From Protonemura montana (Eukaryota > Arthropoda > Insecta > Plecoptera > Nemouridae), in assembly GCA_947568835.1 (NCBI GenBank), contig OX387605.1, positions 3,534,001-3,598,000 on the forward strand: 64,000 nt of DNA. Direction: 5' to 3'. This document shows positions 34,375 through 46,300 of this stretch, in pieces. The notes beneath the pieces are model-generated. The model was given only the letters and a program-made list of their open reading frames with translations. It did no database searches and was not told the origin of the DNA. The translations under genes were made by a program, and so were the position numbers. How positions within the stretch are numbered: the stretch's first letter is position 1; each line of letters begins with the position of its first letter.

Positions 34375-34750
34375 GTTTGGCATGTTGGAAACACCGGTTC
34401 TCATGAGATCACCGAAGTTAAGCAACACTGCGCTGAGTCAGGTATTGGATGGGTGACCATCATACACATGACCAATTCTATTTGGGTGAGAGGTTGGAGG
34501 GATGAAAGTTAGTACAGCAACTTCATTCGCCTTGCTTATCAACCTCTCGACGGCATGGAATTGTGGAGGAATTATGCTGTTCGAATGGTACCTTCCTTCG
34601 GAAGGGACGTATAGCCGGTGGTCCCCTTGGTGCTCTTCGACAGGAGTAGGCTACTTGCCGGCACCGGGTTTCCCCTCCTCCCTTATAGTCTAGGTTAGGT
34701 TCATCATCAACCTCTCATTCACCGACGCCATTAAACCGGTGCCGCTGGGC
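34375..34750 (+). mobile_element. 5S rRNA-derived SINE, copy 2
   Basis: The second copy of the family seen at 3881-4247. It starts GGTTTGGCATGTTGGAAACA, carries the 5S-like GATCACCGAAGTTAAGCAAC and a better preserved box C (GGATGGGTGACC), then the same body (GGTCCCCTTGGTGCTCTT, GGCACCGGGTTTCC) and tail (GGTTAGGTTCATCATCA). Indels and substitutions distinguish the copies, so the family is not very young. It lies in intergenic DNA. Confidence 0.87.
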
Positions 34751-36777
34751 ACTGGGTGTAAGATCAGATTGTTTGTTTGCCTCGTGATCGGTCGAATCAC
34801 TCGACGCGATGATAGCACGTCCACGTGATTGGCAAGTCACGGCCAATGGTTCGATCACGTAATCGCATGGTAATAGCCCCCTTTCCCCCTTCCACCTTTA
34901 GAGGCACCTCTGACAACAAGCGTAAGCAAACCACGCACAAGGTTACATTCCGGTTGTTAGTCCAGCATACATGGCAGTCTCCTATGTCAGATGATAACCA
35001 CAATACGATGAAACCAATGCTTATTTTGGGCGCCGTGAACCCACCTATTCTTGCAATAGTGTACGTCGACCACTCATTCCGGGAAAAGTATGGTCTACTC
35101 TACATTTAAATTCAAGAAACACATGTTATTTTTACGTGTTGGTGAACATTTGATTTGGAAATGGCATTTCAGTAGAACGTAGATAGATTCACAGAATCTT
35201 ATCATTCTGAAAAATAAGTGCCAAATACACTAGCTCAAAATTATGACTACGCAAAGCGATAGCAAGGCTAAGCTTAGCTAAGCTCAGGCAACGCTACTCT
35301 TTGTCAGGCAGTGCCGACAAAGCATAGCGAGAGTGTAGAAATTGATCGTTTAAATGTTTTTCGCCTTTTGGCACCGCTTCCTCTCCCCCCCCCCCCCCCC
35401 CCACCCGCCCCACCCGCCGCTCCCCAAGAAAACACACGATCAAGAACAGCACCTGAATTCAATTGAGAGCGTACCCAGTACCCACCTTTTTTGTTACAAA
35501 TTAACCACTGGATGAAACTGTTGGGGAATGCGGGGAAACTTCCCCTACGGTTGGATTGGTTTTTCAAGGAAGTAGCTTGGTTCCAAAAAGAGTACATATT
35601 TGTTCACCAGAAACGATCGTTACATGTGTTTATTGCATGTGTTTATTGCATGGCAGTCATATTTATTTTGGGCGTATCACAAATAAACTTAATGTCACTT
35701 CCACTGACCCACAACAAAAAGTTTTTTTTTCTATTGCTACCGCTTGGTGATGATGCTAAAACATAAGAATTTGAGCAAAATGGTTGCTTTTAATTTAAAT
35801 TTGAATCACTCGTGGCTAGAATATTTTCGTCCAGACGTAACAGCAGAGCAAACAAAAGTTAAAATATCATTCTTCATGGTGTATTATAAAGTAAAATTAG
35901 ATAAAGATAAGACTAGGTTTAGACAGAGGAATGCCATGCTATGCTATGACATGAATTGATAAAAAGAGTCTTTCCTTGAACAGAACTTTTTGTACCTACA
36001 TCTGTCTCAATTTAGTTCCCAGCTGTGTCATCTTAGTGAAGAACCGAAATTCAGTCCAAAATGTCTGGGCGAGTAAGGTCCCGAGATTTTGAAAAGTAAT
36101 TATTTTTGACACAAATTTCTGTCAAATGATTATCCATGCCCTTGGTTGTGATTGATTGTCTTTGAGCAAAAACACGCGAGACTGGCAAGTCGGTGCTAGA
36201 ATCAAGTCACATCGTGGTTCATCTGGCCGTGAAAGCGTTGCAAGCTTATGGACAAGACTTTTTCACGAGGCTTTTTTTTCCTTCATTACAGAACCATCAG
36301 GTTTTGTGTGCACACAAAAACATGCACCGCCCACAGAACAGGCAAAAAAGACAGTAGATTTCTATATTTCGGCCAAATTACTTGATAAAATAGACCATGT
36401 AACATATCTTCTAGCTTCCCCTCTCCCCTCCGGAGTCTTCCTTTTGAATCCAGTGATAGTTCATATGACTAGAAGATAACACTAAAATTACATCAATCAA
36501 AGAAACTAAAGAAATGCAGCCAGTTCATAAAATTCAACTTGCTACGGATCAAAATGGGCCTGCGCTGTGATTCGAAGATTTTTTTCTGATTTTGACAACT
36601 ACATTTTGATTGAAATCTTTAACATTGCCAATGGTTGAAATGGAAGAAATGCAAATGTTCGATTGGCAACCACAAAGCAAAATCTCAGAATCGTCCCGCT
36701 GGTTGCCGTTGGTTGAGGAACAAAGAAACAGAATGATTTTAGCAGGCAACTTTGCTTCTAATGTTTTCCCCTGAACA
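34751..36777. other. intergenic, contains an 18-C homopolymer
   Basis: No coding exon recognised. A run of 18 C at 35385-35402 continues into a C-rich stretch. A 13-base direct repeat (GTTTATTGCATGT) lies near 35628-35655. The 107-residue frame at 36156-36479 has no support. Confidence 0.45.
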
Positions 36778-38325
36778 TCACCACCCAACCCACGGAGGCT
36801 GGTTGATTTTCTGTGCTGCGACGTAGGTGAGGTTCACTGGTATGTTGATGAGGGCGTAGCGTTTTTGCATTTTCACCAGCGTTTTACGAATCATATACCT
36901 GCAAATTGGGAAGTCTTCTTAACCATTTGTTTATTTCTAGCCTGTGTTGTCCACAACTGAACAATAATTTGGGAAAAAATATGAAGAGGCAATTACTAAT
37001 GTGTATACCAGTGCAAAGTGCATTGGTTCCTAGCAAATTGTGTCATCTGGAGGCTATAATAATGAAACAGAACCAAAATTTTTTAGAAAAACTATTTGAA
37101 CTGGGTTTTGAATGCTAAGTAAAGGGCTACTAAATTTCCCGACGTTTCGTAACATATACTAGTTACTTCTTCAGAGGTTTGAGCAGTCAGAGTTTATTAG
37201 AAATAAACATTCATGAGTTTTTCTAAAAACTTGTGCTAAGGATAAATCAAGTAGACATGAGTCTAAAAACCATCATAAAGAACCAAAATTCTGGTAGCGC
37301 TAATAATCTCATAAAAAGAGTATGCCGAATCTTTCTTACCCATTTTTTCCAACTAAGTAGCCGACTGGAATGTTGACTTCACGATGCGACAAGTCATCTA
37401 CCATTTCAATGTATAGATTATCCATTTCGCCATCATTGTCTGAAATTATCACAGCAAGTGCACCTGCCTCTTCTGCTTCAACTGCTTTGCTTAAAAAGGA
37501 ACATTCCCTGCAACAAAAAGTCGATTGTAAATTTCTTTGCCACTTGGTAAAAGAATAATGGAACACTTTCATACCAAAAATAGAATGTTTTTGCCAAAAT
37601 ACTGACTCACTGCTTGTGACAGAATATAGTGTCAAATTGCTATTCAATCATTAGTTGTGCCATCACTATGGCTGTAACTGGTGGCAGTGATATTCACTTG
37701 TTTTGGTTGTGTAACATTTTTGTGAAGGTTTAGTATGCTAGCGGTGGCGACTGGGTACTCACCCCCTCTCCACGAGCGCTACGCTTCCTTCTAGTTCCTC
37801 TTCATTGTCAGGCCGGCCGCAACCATTTGGAGGATGGACAGGTACTAGTGGAATTCCTCGCATTGAAAATGTGTCATTCTGAAAAATGATCAAGTATTGG
37901 TTAGAGATTTTTTCAAAAGAACTAATGCAGTGCAGTTTATCTTCACGACATATTCTACATTCACTCACAAAAGGCACGCCAAAATCCTTGGCTGGGCGGA
38001 TCCTGTAAGTGTATCCCAACTCTTCAGGGTCAACGATTTCAAAGAAGATGTCCATGGAAATGAGTTCTCCACTAGAGATACCATCGTAGGTGTGAAGATT
38101 GTTTGCTGGAATTTGTTAAATTATTTGATTGGTCAAAGTTGTTGTAAGACAGTCTTAAGGATTTCTGACTGACATGAATGGAAAAATATGTAGTTGAATT
38201 CAGCTCATGTTTAAAGGGTAGGATAAGCTCTACTCACCACCCGTAGAAACTGTATAAATGCAGCTCGAAAGGGTGATCACCCAAGAAAGTATCTTGTGGC
38301 TGAGAATAAGGCTATTAGAAAGCAT
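36778..38325 (-). CDS. PRADC1: protease-associated domain-containing protein 1 (PRADC1), 5 exons
   Basis: Exons in order: 38325-38238, 38105-37969, 37878-37763, 37507-37340, 36898-36778, summing to 630 bases and 209 residues, all in phase. Exon 1 encodes a hydrophobic signal peptide (about residues 1-29, with ILSWVITLSSCIYTVSTG), in keeping with the secreted mammalian protein of 188 residues. The PA domain follows: FFEIVDPEELGYTYRIRPAKDFG, then the Pro/Cys block with NGCGRP, VALVERGECSFLSKA, ALAVIISDND, EMVDD and NIPVGYLVGKNG. Next are YMIRKTL, NIPVNLT with a glycosylation site, and the conserved C-terminal PPW (QPPWVGW). No protease catalytic residues are expected; PA domains mediate protein interaction. 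The ATG is 313 bases from that of CALML4, in divergent orientation. Confidence 0.94.
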
Positions 38326-38638
38326 ACTATAAATAAATGGATTGGTGGATAGAAGAATTGATCACATCAAGATAATTCGCATCGGCACAGATTATAAGTA
38401 ATAATAGAAAAATCTTCAGTTAATTGACCAATGATAACCTATAAAGGGCACTTGTCGTTTGACAAGTGGACGGATTTCGGAGGTTAGGTTAGTTTCGAAA
38501 TGACACAAGAGAGGGCGTGCCACGTAAATTGGCACTGACAGTGACATATACATTCACGAGCTCTACTTCAAAGACAATAGATAGCTCTACATTAAAGCTC
38601 TATATTTTGTTTCTAGTTATTACAAACGGAATTTGGAA
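38326..38638. promoter_or_regulatory. putative bidirectional promoter of PRADC1 and CALML4
   Basis: Only 313 bases separate the two initiator codons, so the genes must share or abut promoters. A GGTTAGGTTAG stretch lies at about 38482-38492. I see no TATA box correctly placed for either gene. Confidence 0.55.
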
Positions 38639-39362
38639 ATGGTGAGTTTAATAAGGCCGAGTATTGTTATAAGAAACGAAAAGAGTAATGGTTTACATAA
38701 AGGCTCTTTGTCACGTTTGATGAAATGTGTTTACTTGATTTTTTGCAGGCCCGATACTTCAGGGAACAAGACATTGATGAATTCCGTGAGTGTTTCTACC
38801 TGTTTGCAAGAACAGGGCAGATTACAACTCTGGACGAATTGACTATCATCATGCGATCTCTGGGAATGAGTCCAACTATTCACGAACTTAAGAAATATCT
38901 CAAAGACAAGGGTGGAAAAATGTCATTTGCCGACTTTTTGGAAGTCATGCACGTACACAGCCAAGCGGAAGATTTACCAAAGGAGGTGGTGGATGCTTTT
39001 CGTGCTGGAGATGCGAGCAAACGCGGTCTTATTCCGGCACGTCATCTGCGGCACATGCTTCTTAATTGGGGCGAGCGTTTGAGTAACAAAGAGGGTATGT
39101 ACTAAGTAGGCCGCAAGGTGAGACGGATATAAAAGCTGCCAGCGTAGACTGTCAGATTGGATTGAAACATCAAGTCAATGTTGTCATTCCTTTTATGATC
39201 CTAGCTAATAAAAACAGTGAAGAGCTTTACATGATTATTAATTGGTTAATTTTTTTTCCAGTGGAGCAGATATTCCGTGAAGCCAATGTCACTCCGAATG
39301 GTCAAGTCCAGTACCAAGACTTTGTTAAAATTGCTTGTGCACCAGTTCCAGATTATTATTAA
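38639..39362 (+). CDS. CALML4: calmodulin-like protein 4 (CALML4), 3 exons
   Basis: Exons: 38639-38641 (the ATG alone, then GTGAGT), 38749-39094, 39262-39362. They total 450 bases and 149 residues; human CALML4 is 153. Four EF-hand-shaped helices are recognisable: IDEFRECFYLF, the second around MRSLGMSPTIHELKKYL, the third KEVVDAFRA, and the fourth EQIFREANVTPNGQVQYQDF. The calcium loops have lost key acidic ligands (ARTGQITTLDE, DKGGKMSFADF, DASKRGLIPAR, NVTPNGQVQYQ), so little or no calcium binding is expected. Mammalian CALML4 is a light chain of myosin-7b in microvilli; a similar myosin light-chain role is inference from orthology. The initiator-ATG-only first exon is common in calmodulin-family genes. 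A plus-strand AATAAA lies near 39826. Confidence 0.93.
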
Positions 39363-40375
39363 GTTCAATGACTTCTTGACGAAAGGAACCACCCATTTTA
39401 TTCACAGGTGGTTCAATTTTTCTAAAACAAAATGTAAAATCAATCGAGTATTCAATGCCTAGCATAAATTCTTAATAATATTCAAGAGCAAAATGTTCTG
39501 CAGTCAGATAAACAAAGTTACTAGAGCCTATATCCATTGCCAGTATTAATAACTTGTGCACAAAGCTACAGGTGGCTGTCTATTTTTTAATCAAATCAAG
39601 GTGGCTGGGATTCTTTATTTTTCAAAAGTGAGATTTTCTATTTGCCTTCACAATGCTCCGTGTTTCATCTATACTTAAGTGGAAGCAAAGTATGTTACAA
39701 CAATTTTCACAAGTGCACTTTATGTAAGGAAGTTGGGTCGAGAGTGGTATGTTATTAAGCTTCAAGGTTTATTGCACAATTTGTGGCCATTGGACCAGAT
39801 GTATTCAATTTCAATTTAAGATACAAATAAATAATTTTTCAAATAAACACTCAACGGTACTACCTAGCGATTATTTTTTTATTTGTAGGCATCAGAAATT
39901 GTCATATTAGTACATCTAGATAAATAATTAACACCTTTTTTATTATCCTTACTAACATCTGGTTAATTTTCCTATTTAATGCAGCTACATTCTCCTGCAT
40001 CTGGCGAGACGCAATTTATTGTAGCAGGCACTTCCTACCTAACACGTTTAGCACTTAAACTGTAAGAATATTCCAAGTTAAAATATAAAAACGTATCCGA
40101 TGGTTGTATCAATATAAACATAGTACCTAACTACTATGCTGCATAAACATATAAATCGAAAACTCAACAACGTCCCTTTCTTCTCGAAAAACACGGCACA
40201 TCGCCACTGATCAACGAATCTTCACAACCGATTCACACGCGCCCACAAAACCAATCATTTTATTACGACGATGCTGCAACAGTTCAAAAAATTGTCACTC
40301 GGTGAAGCACCGTCTGCCGGCCATCGACAACAATGCCGCACCGTTTGCGTCCTGCTAGCAGGAAAACGAGAAACA
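39363..40375. other. convergent 3' region between CALML4 and the nicotinic receptor gene
   Basis: AT-rich 3' UTR sequence. A plus AATAAA near 39826 suits CALML4. A minus AATAAA (plus TTTATT near 40257-40262) lies about 115 bases past the receptor stop. No further coding sequence seen. Confidence 0.45.
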
Positions 40376-43300
40376 TCATGGTCCATACGGGGAACCACAG
40401 AGGATGATGGTGCTGGTGACGATAGTGGTGAGCAGGAAGGCGCAAAGCAAGAAGCGGTCGCAAACGATGGCGACTTGCTTCCACTCCATCTCGGTTTGCT
40501 CACGGCGCTCATGATCCGCCAGCCGGCCCTCGTTGCGCTCGATCGTGTGGTTCACTTTCTTAAGCACGCGCAGGAACTGAGCCTCGAAGCTGTCTGTTGA
40601 TATCACATGCGGGAAAGCGTTAAGATTCTAACGCACGGATTAGCAACTGGTACCAGGCGTGAAGTCTACTGAAGGTAGTCAGTGTTGGCCAACTTTTTGG
40701 AGGGACCTGAGATTTAGCCATAAATGTAGTCTCATCCTTTGTTACAACTGGAGAGTAATCCTGAATTGTTTCCAAGATTTCCCTTACTTATGAGCTAAAA
40801 GACGTCCCTTAAGTAGTTATTGAACCTAGATTTCGTAGGGCCTTGAACCCGTTGAGAATTCAGAATGGGAGCTAAGTACAATGTGCTCCTGCTCCTGCTC
40901 CTGCTCTAAAAGAAAGGGTTACTTCAGACACTTTTTGCTTCTTATGTTTGTTAGCTAGTAATCTAACTGCACAAATATTTAAATTCATAGCTATTTCTAA
41001 AAAAATATATATAAAGTTGTGATAGCAGTGATTGCAATTTCAATTCTCAAGAGAATTGCTTAATGCTATCGTTGCACCTTACCAAGTTTCGAACTTTACG
41101 TTGCCCTCAAGGGTTGGACTGTCTGTCCAATTGTCTGTGTACGTTTCTACTATTTTTTGTACTCGTACGTTGGTATTTTGCCCTACCTGGATTTGTCTCA
41201 GTACGACTGCACCGGGGCATGAACCGCGGGGACATCTGCAGAGGGTCGCTGTACTCGACGTCCTCTGCAGTCCATTTGTCGGGCGGCCGTGGACAGTCGA
41301 GTCTTGTGCCCGTGCGTGGGTTGATGTCCTACAGACAAAAAAGACAGTGGTTAATCTAGCTTACATTGTGGATTTGGCACGGAAAATATTGATACCAATA
41401 TCACAGTCATATGCATGGAAAACCAAAAACTGCCGTAACCGGTAGCAGTGTCTATAATATTTTTTTAAAATTTGAATTGAGCTGTTGAAGCTCAGTTGAG
41501 CTTTACCCTTGATAAAGTAGCTGAAATACATGTTTCAAAACATTGAGAAATTAGCTGGATGTCACTAAGCATTAAAAACCCATTTTTTTTATGTAATTGT
41601 AAACCACATCGTGTATACTGCGCATTTACAAGAGACGACAATTTGCGACAAAGTGAATACCCCGCGCATTGCAAGCGTTTGCAATTTCAATCAGATTTCG
41701 CACATTGGTAGGTGAAACCTAATTCAAGTGACTTTTTACAGAAAATTTACTTTTAGCAGCCTCTTTGGAGCCGTAGACTTCCATCCGTTCGTGCCATGTT
41801 CATGTCCATGTTCATGTCCATGTTTTTAGCCAATAAAACGAGTTTTGTTGTTTGCTCACGTGATGTACGGTGGCCGAGGCTGCTGCCGCAGGAAGTTTAA
41901 CCCGCGGCTCGAACTGTAGGAAGACGAGCTTGGCCAGCTTGTCGAGCACTATGGTCTTGACTATGGACGGCACCGCGGACCCACGCACCCCTCGGTGGTA
42001 CACGTTGAGTGTCACCACTGACAGACCCGATGCAAACGTCACCAGGCAGATGCTCACGCCGTAGTACATGCCTGCAATAGTTTGGTGGTCTCAGAGCTTG
42101 CCCTCCTTTGACATGTTCTCTTGGGCAGGAAATGTAAAGGGATTTCTCAAGCAAGCTCTATACGGAGGTTGAAGACAGGGACAACAACCAAGTCATGGAA
42201 ATCTGAAGGAGTTAAGCTTGCATTGGACTTTTTCTTCTATTATCAGTTATTATTGAACGCTCAGTGGAACCTTGAGTATTAGGAATTAAAAAAAGTTCTT
42301 CTGCTCGTCTTCAAATGACTAATTATCCCCCCATGCTTTGGTCTAATATAAATGTTCTAATTCGGATCGAATTTCGTAAAACCTGTTTAGAGCTCAGCTT
42401 GTTTACTTAATTATTTTTGCGTACGAAAGTTATTTTGTTCGAGTCAAAACTACGAGAAAACCTTTGAAAATCGCCAAACTTCCTAAATTAAAAATAATAG
42501 CCTGAAGCGTGTCTTTCAATAAAGCTACAGTAGCTGAAGACTATGGCGTGGTGGAAATTGTTTTTCAGAACAAAGCTCGCAGTTTCGAAACTGCGGGTGG
42601 TAATTACTCATTTCCAGGAATCATGTTTGTGCACCAATTAGCAATTACTCATTGAGCTGCGTTCCACGCGTGATAAAACGAAAAAGGCGAGAAAACGTGG
42701 CAATTAAAATGGAAAAAAGAGTCAGCGAAGTTGAATTTGTATCCAACACACGCATCTATTCCCCACTTTGTCACTGGGATTCAATTATATTGTATTGTAC
42801 ATAGTAACCAAGCATTGTATTGTATTAATTTGATTTCCACAAAAACACATTGTGCTCTAAGGAACTGTCATTTTACATCTGTATGGGCGATTAAAAACTC
42901 GTCAATGATGTAAACACATTGTTCAATGAGATAATTATTTAGTCTTTGTTTAAAGTCACATCTATTCTTATCTTTCTGTTTCAGTGGCAGTAACATTGTA
43001 AAACAGACAGCCTGCATATGAAGGTCCTTCTTATAAACGAGCAAATTTGGTTTTTGTAACTTCAATTGATTCTTTTGTCTTGTTTCATAACATGCATTTG
43101 TCCTGGCTGAAGATAAGCTATTTTTGTTTCGAATATTTAAAATCAAATTAAAAACATATGAACAAATAAGAGTAAGTTTTTTAAAACGTTTAAACAAGAG
43201 TCTGCAGGAGTTGTTTATCCATGTCACAGCACATGGGTGCACACTAGCTTTTGTCATGAATCTAAGTGCACGCTGCTGCAATGTAAACAATATTTTACAA

Positions 43301-46300
43301 TTTGATGCACTTCCGCATAGGATTACCTCGTAGGATAGTCTTGATTCTATGTTTGAAAAACAAACAAGCCTTGCAGTTTCCAGTGTCCAAAGAGGCTACC
43401 TTTTTACTCAGGTCATTGATGTCACTTTCCCAATTGAGAGATTCGTCTATTATAATTCCCAAGAATCTAGTCTCAGTTTTCAAGGGTAAGCTTTTATTTA
43501 TTAATCGGACCAGTGGCAGTGGACTGTCGCTGGTTTTATTATGCGACGTTTTAAATTGTAAGACTACCGTCTTTACCTTGTTTAGGAACAGTTTCCCCGC
43601 ATTTTTCCCACTTGAATGCACACATTGACTAGAACCGTCAGCAAAGATACATTTGCAAACCTAACCAAAGTCGCAGTGGCATTGATTATCCGTGAGATGG
43701 GATCCTTTCCCCACACTTATATAGATCTTTAGGGAGTGTCTTGAGACTTAGCCAACACCTGATTATGAAGTGATAATATTTTACTTATTTCTTCTTGGAG
43801 AAAGTTGCATAATACAAAAAGGAAAATATTCTCGACTTGATTGTCGCGAAAAGACTTGACGTGTTCCCAGACACATTCATTCTGTATCTATTACTCAACC
43901 TTTTCATGAGCATTGAAGCGGAAGGATCTATTATTACTGGGTTTCCTAATGCAAAAGCAATGGCGTATTTTTCGCCTAGCTATACATACCCGTTGTCAAC
44001 TGGGTGGTGCGTATACTTACTGATGAGCGGAGTCTTTTCTGTAGGAGGTAGACTCTCCCTTATTGTCATTAGAAAGACAGTCATTGACAGCAGCGCCGAG
44101 ATCCCCAGAGTGACTTTTTCTCCCGACTCGGAAGGGACGTAGAATACCAACAGAGCTGCACGGAACGAAACAATGAGTCTCAGCACTTGGATCTTGAAGA
44201 TTAGAAGTGACTTTTTTACAACATTCATCTGCAGAGAACTTTCGATAGCGATCTTTCTAATCAACGGTGCCATTTATTTGGCCAACTGCACGTGCTGTGC
44301 CCTCCTGCGAATAGTATTCATCGTTATTTAAGGGCCGTTGGGTATTTCACTTTCAAGAAGCGCTCCGTCTATTTCTTCAAGCAATGTAATCAACTTTTCG
44401 CCACACGTTGCATTGAAAACGTATGGAAATTGCTTGGATGTTCTCACTTTCTAAAAGCTCGACTGGCAATGAAATTGAATCAATTCTATTGTGTAGGGCA
44501 GTCAGAATTTCAACGAGGGGCGAAGGGAATTATTTTGAGGAGATACATCCACGGGGCTGTCTGAGTTAATCTTGTGGGAGGGAACCAAATATTCTACTCA
44601 AATTTCAGGGAGAAAACTGGAATTGGTCATCCACAATATGCTAGTGCCACGGGCTGTTTGTGACCAGATTTTACAATCCATTTGATCCCTTTTGAGAGAG
44701 TTAAACCTAAATTTGAAACCACTTGATATATAATCAATATATTTCAATCCAAAATCGAGAGCTGCTAAACTGTGTCGGCAACCCAGTGCGGCCAACTTAA
44801 CTCTCGCCAGCCTCCACGCCTTGGGTGTACGCCGACGACATTTCGCATGCGCGGCTCACCTATGCCGTTGATGAGCATGCAGGGCAGGATCAAGTTGAAC
44901 ACGTAGAACATGGGCCGACGACGCAAACGAATCGTGTAGGTGATGTCCGGGTATGGTTCGGGGCAGCAAGAGTAGAACTCAACGTGTTTGACGGCGTCGA
45001 AGCTGACCAGGTCGAACTCGCCGTTGGCTTGGTAATTACTCACGTCGCCTTCCTCCATCTGCTTGACTAGGTCCAGCTGCAAGCAGTCACCCAACCCAAC
45101 CTCTCTCTCACCGTCCTGTCTCTTTGGTCGGGACCAGCAACCAACGGTTGGGGTTGCCTGCAATACTTTTCAGGCACTTTGTGATGTGGAACATGGGAAT
45201 CACAGAAAGAGATGTCAGGATTTTGAGTCTAATGGGTTTTCTGTTGGTTAAATTAACGGACGCGCGGTTTTGTGGAAAGCTTACGAGAGAAATCCCTACC
45301 TGACAAAACCACCGTGGACATTATGGTTTTCCGAGCAAGATTTTTTTAGGCCATCTATCAAGAATAGGTTTTCTGGAGACATGTTGTGCATGGGGTGAGG
45401 ATGGATAATGTTAAGGTACATCAGGGCGACGCCTAAGACGTGTTAGCTCCAATACAGGCCCGGTTTTGGTCGGCAAGAAAGACCCTGTTTAGCATTTTGT
45501 CCCGGGCTCGCCGTCGGTGCTGTGGAACTCTTTTGGGCATTCCTATTCGCAGCCGTTTTTGCACCCTTTGTCTGCACCGCACTACGGTTTCACCGCAGTA
45601 GACAGACAGCAATACTGTCACGTACGCTAATACTTGCGATATTGATTAGCACGTTATTGTGCCTCGAAAGGTGGTTTACAGGCTTCATTCACATGGGCAA
45701 CGTCTATCTGCCTCGGTTTAAATCTCCAGGTGCCGTGGCTGGGGAAAAGGTTTCATCATCTGTAATTATTGGAGAAAAGTTCGCAATTCGTTGATTGTGC
45801 TCGGCTGACTTTGTCCTCATTTGACAAATGATCCGTGTAGTTCATTCGGTCTAATTAGAAACCTCATCGTGGGTACGTGGCATGAAAAGAGCAACTCGCC
45901 ATGTACGTTGCACGATTTTTTTTATTCTGATCTCTGAATCGCTTGGCTAGCTATATGCTGCATGGATTCACCAACTTTCTAAAAATTGTAGCAACAAAAC
46001 TTTTGACATTTCATCTGCGATTCCCCGATTGTCCCTGCGCATCGACTCACCGTCCCATCTGTCATGGAGCGGACAGGTACTTTTTAGAATCAATAACCCT
46101 TTTCCAAATTCTTTACGTTTTAACAAGGGATGATGCTTGCTATTCACACAGTCTTGGACAATTAGTCTCAAAGGCCATCCCGTCGGTCATTGCCCGCGCG
46201 CTTTAGAAATACAGTCACTTATCAATCACACCTGCATTTAGGTATTTCAACTTGCACCCTCCCACCAAGTGTCTCTTGAGTTAGCAATGTGAACCCCGAT

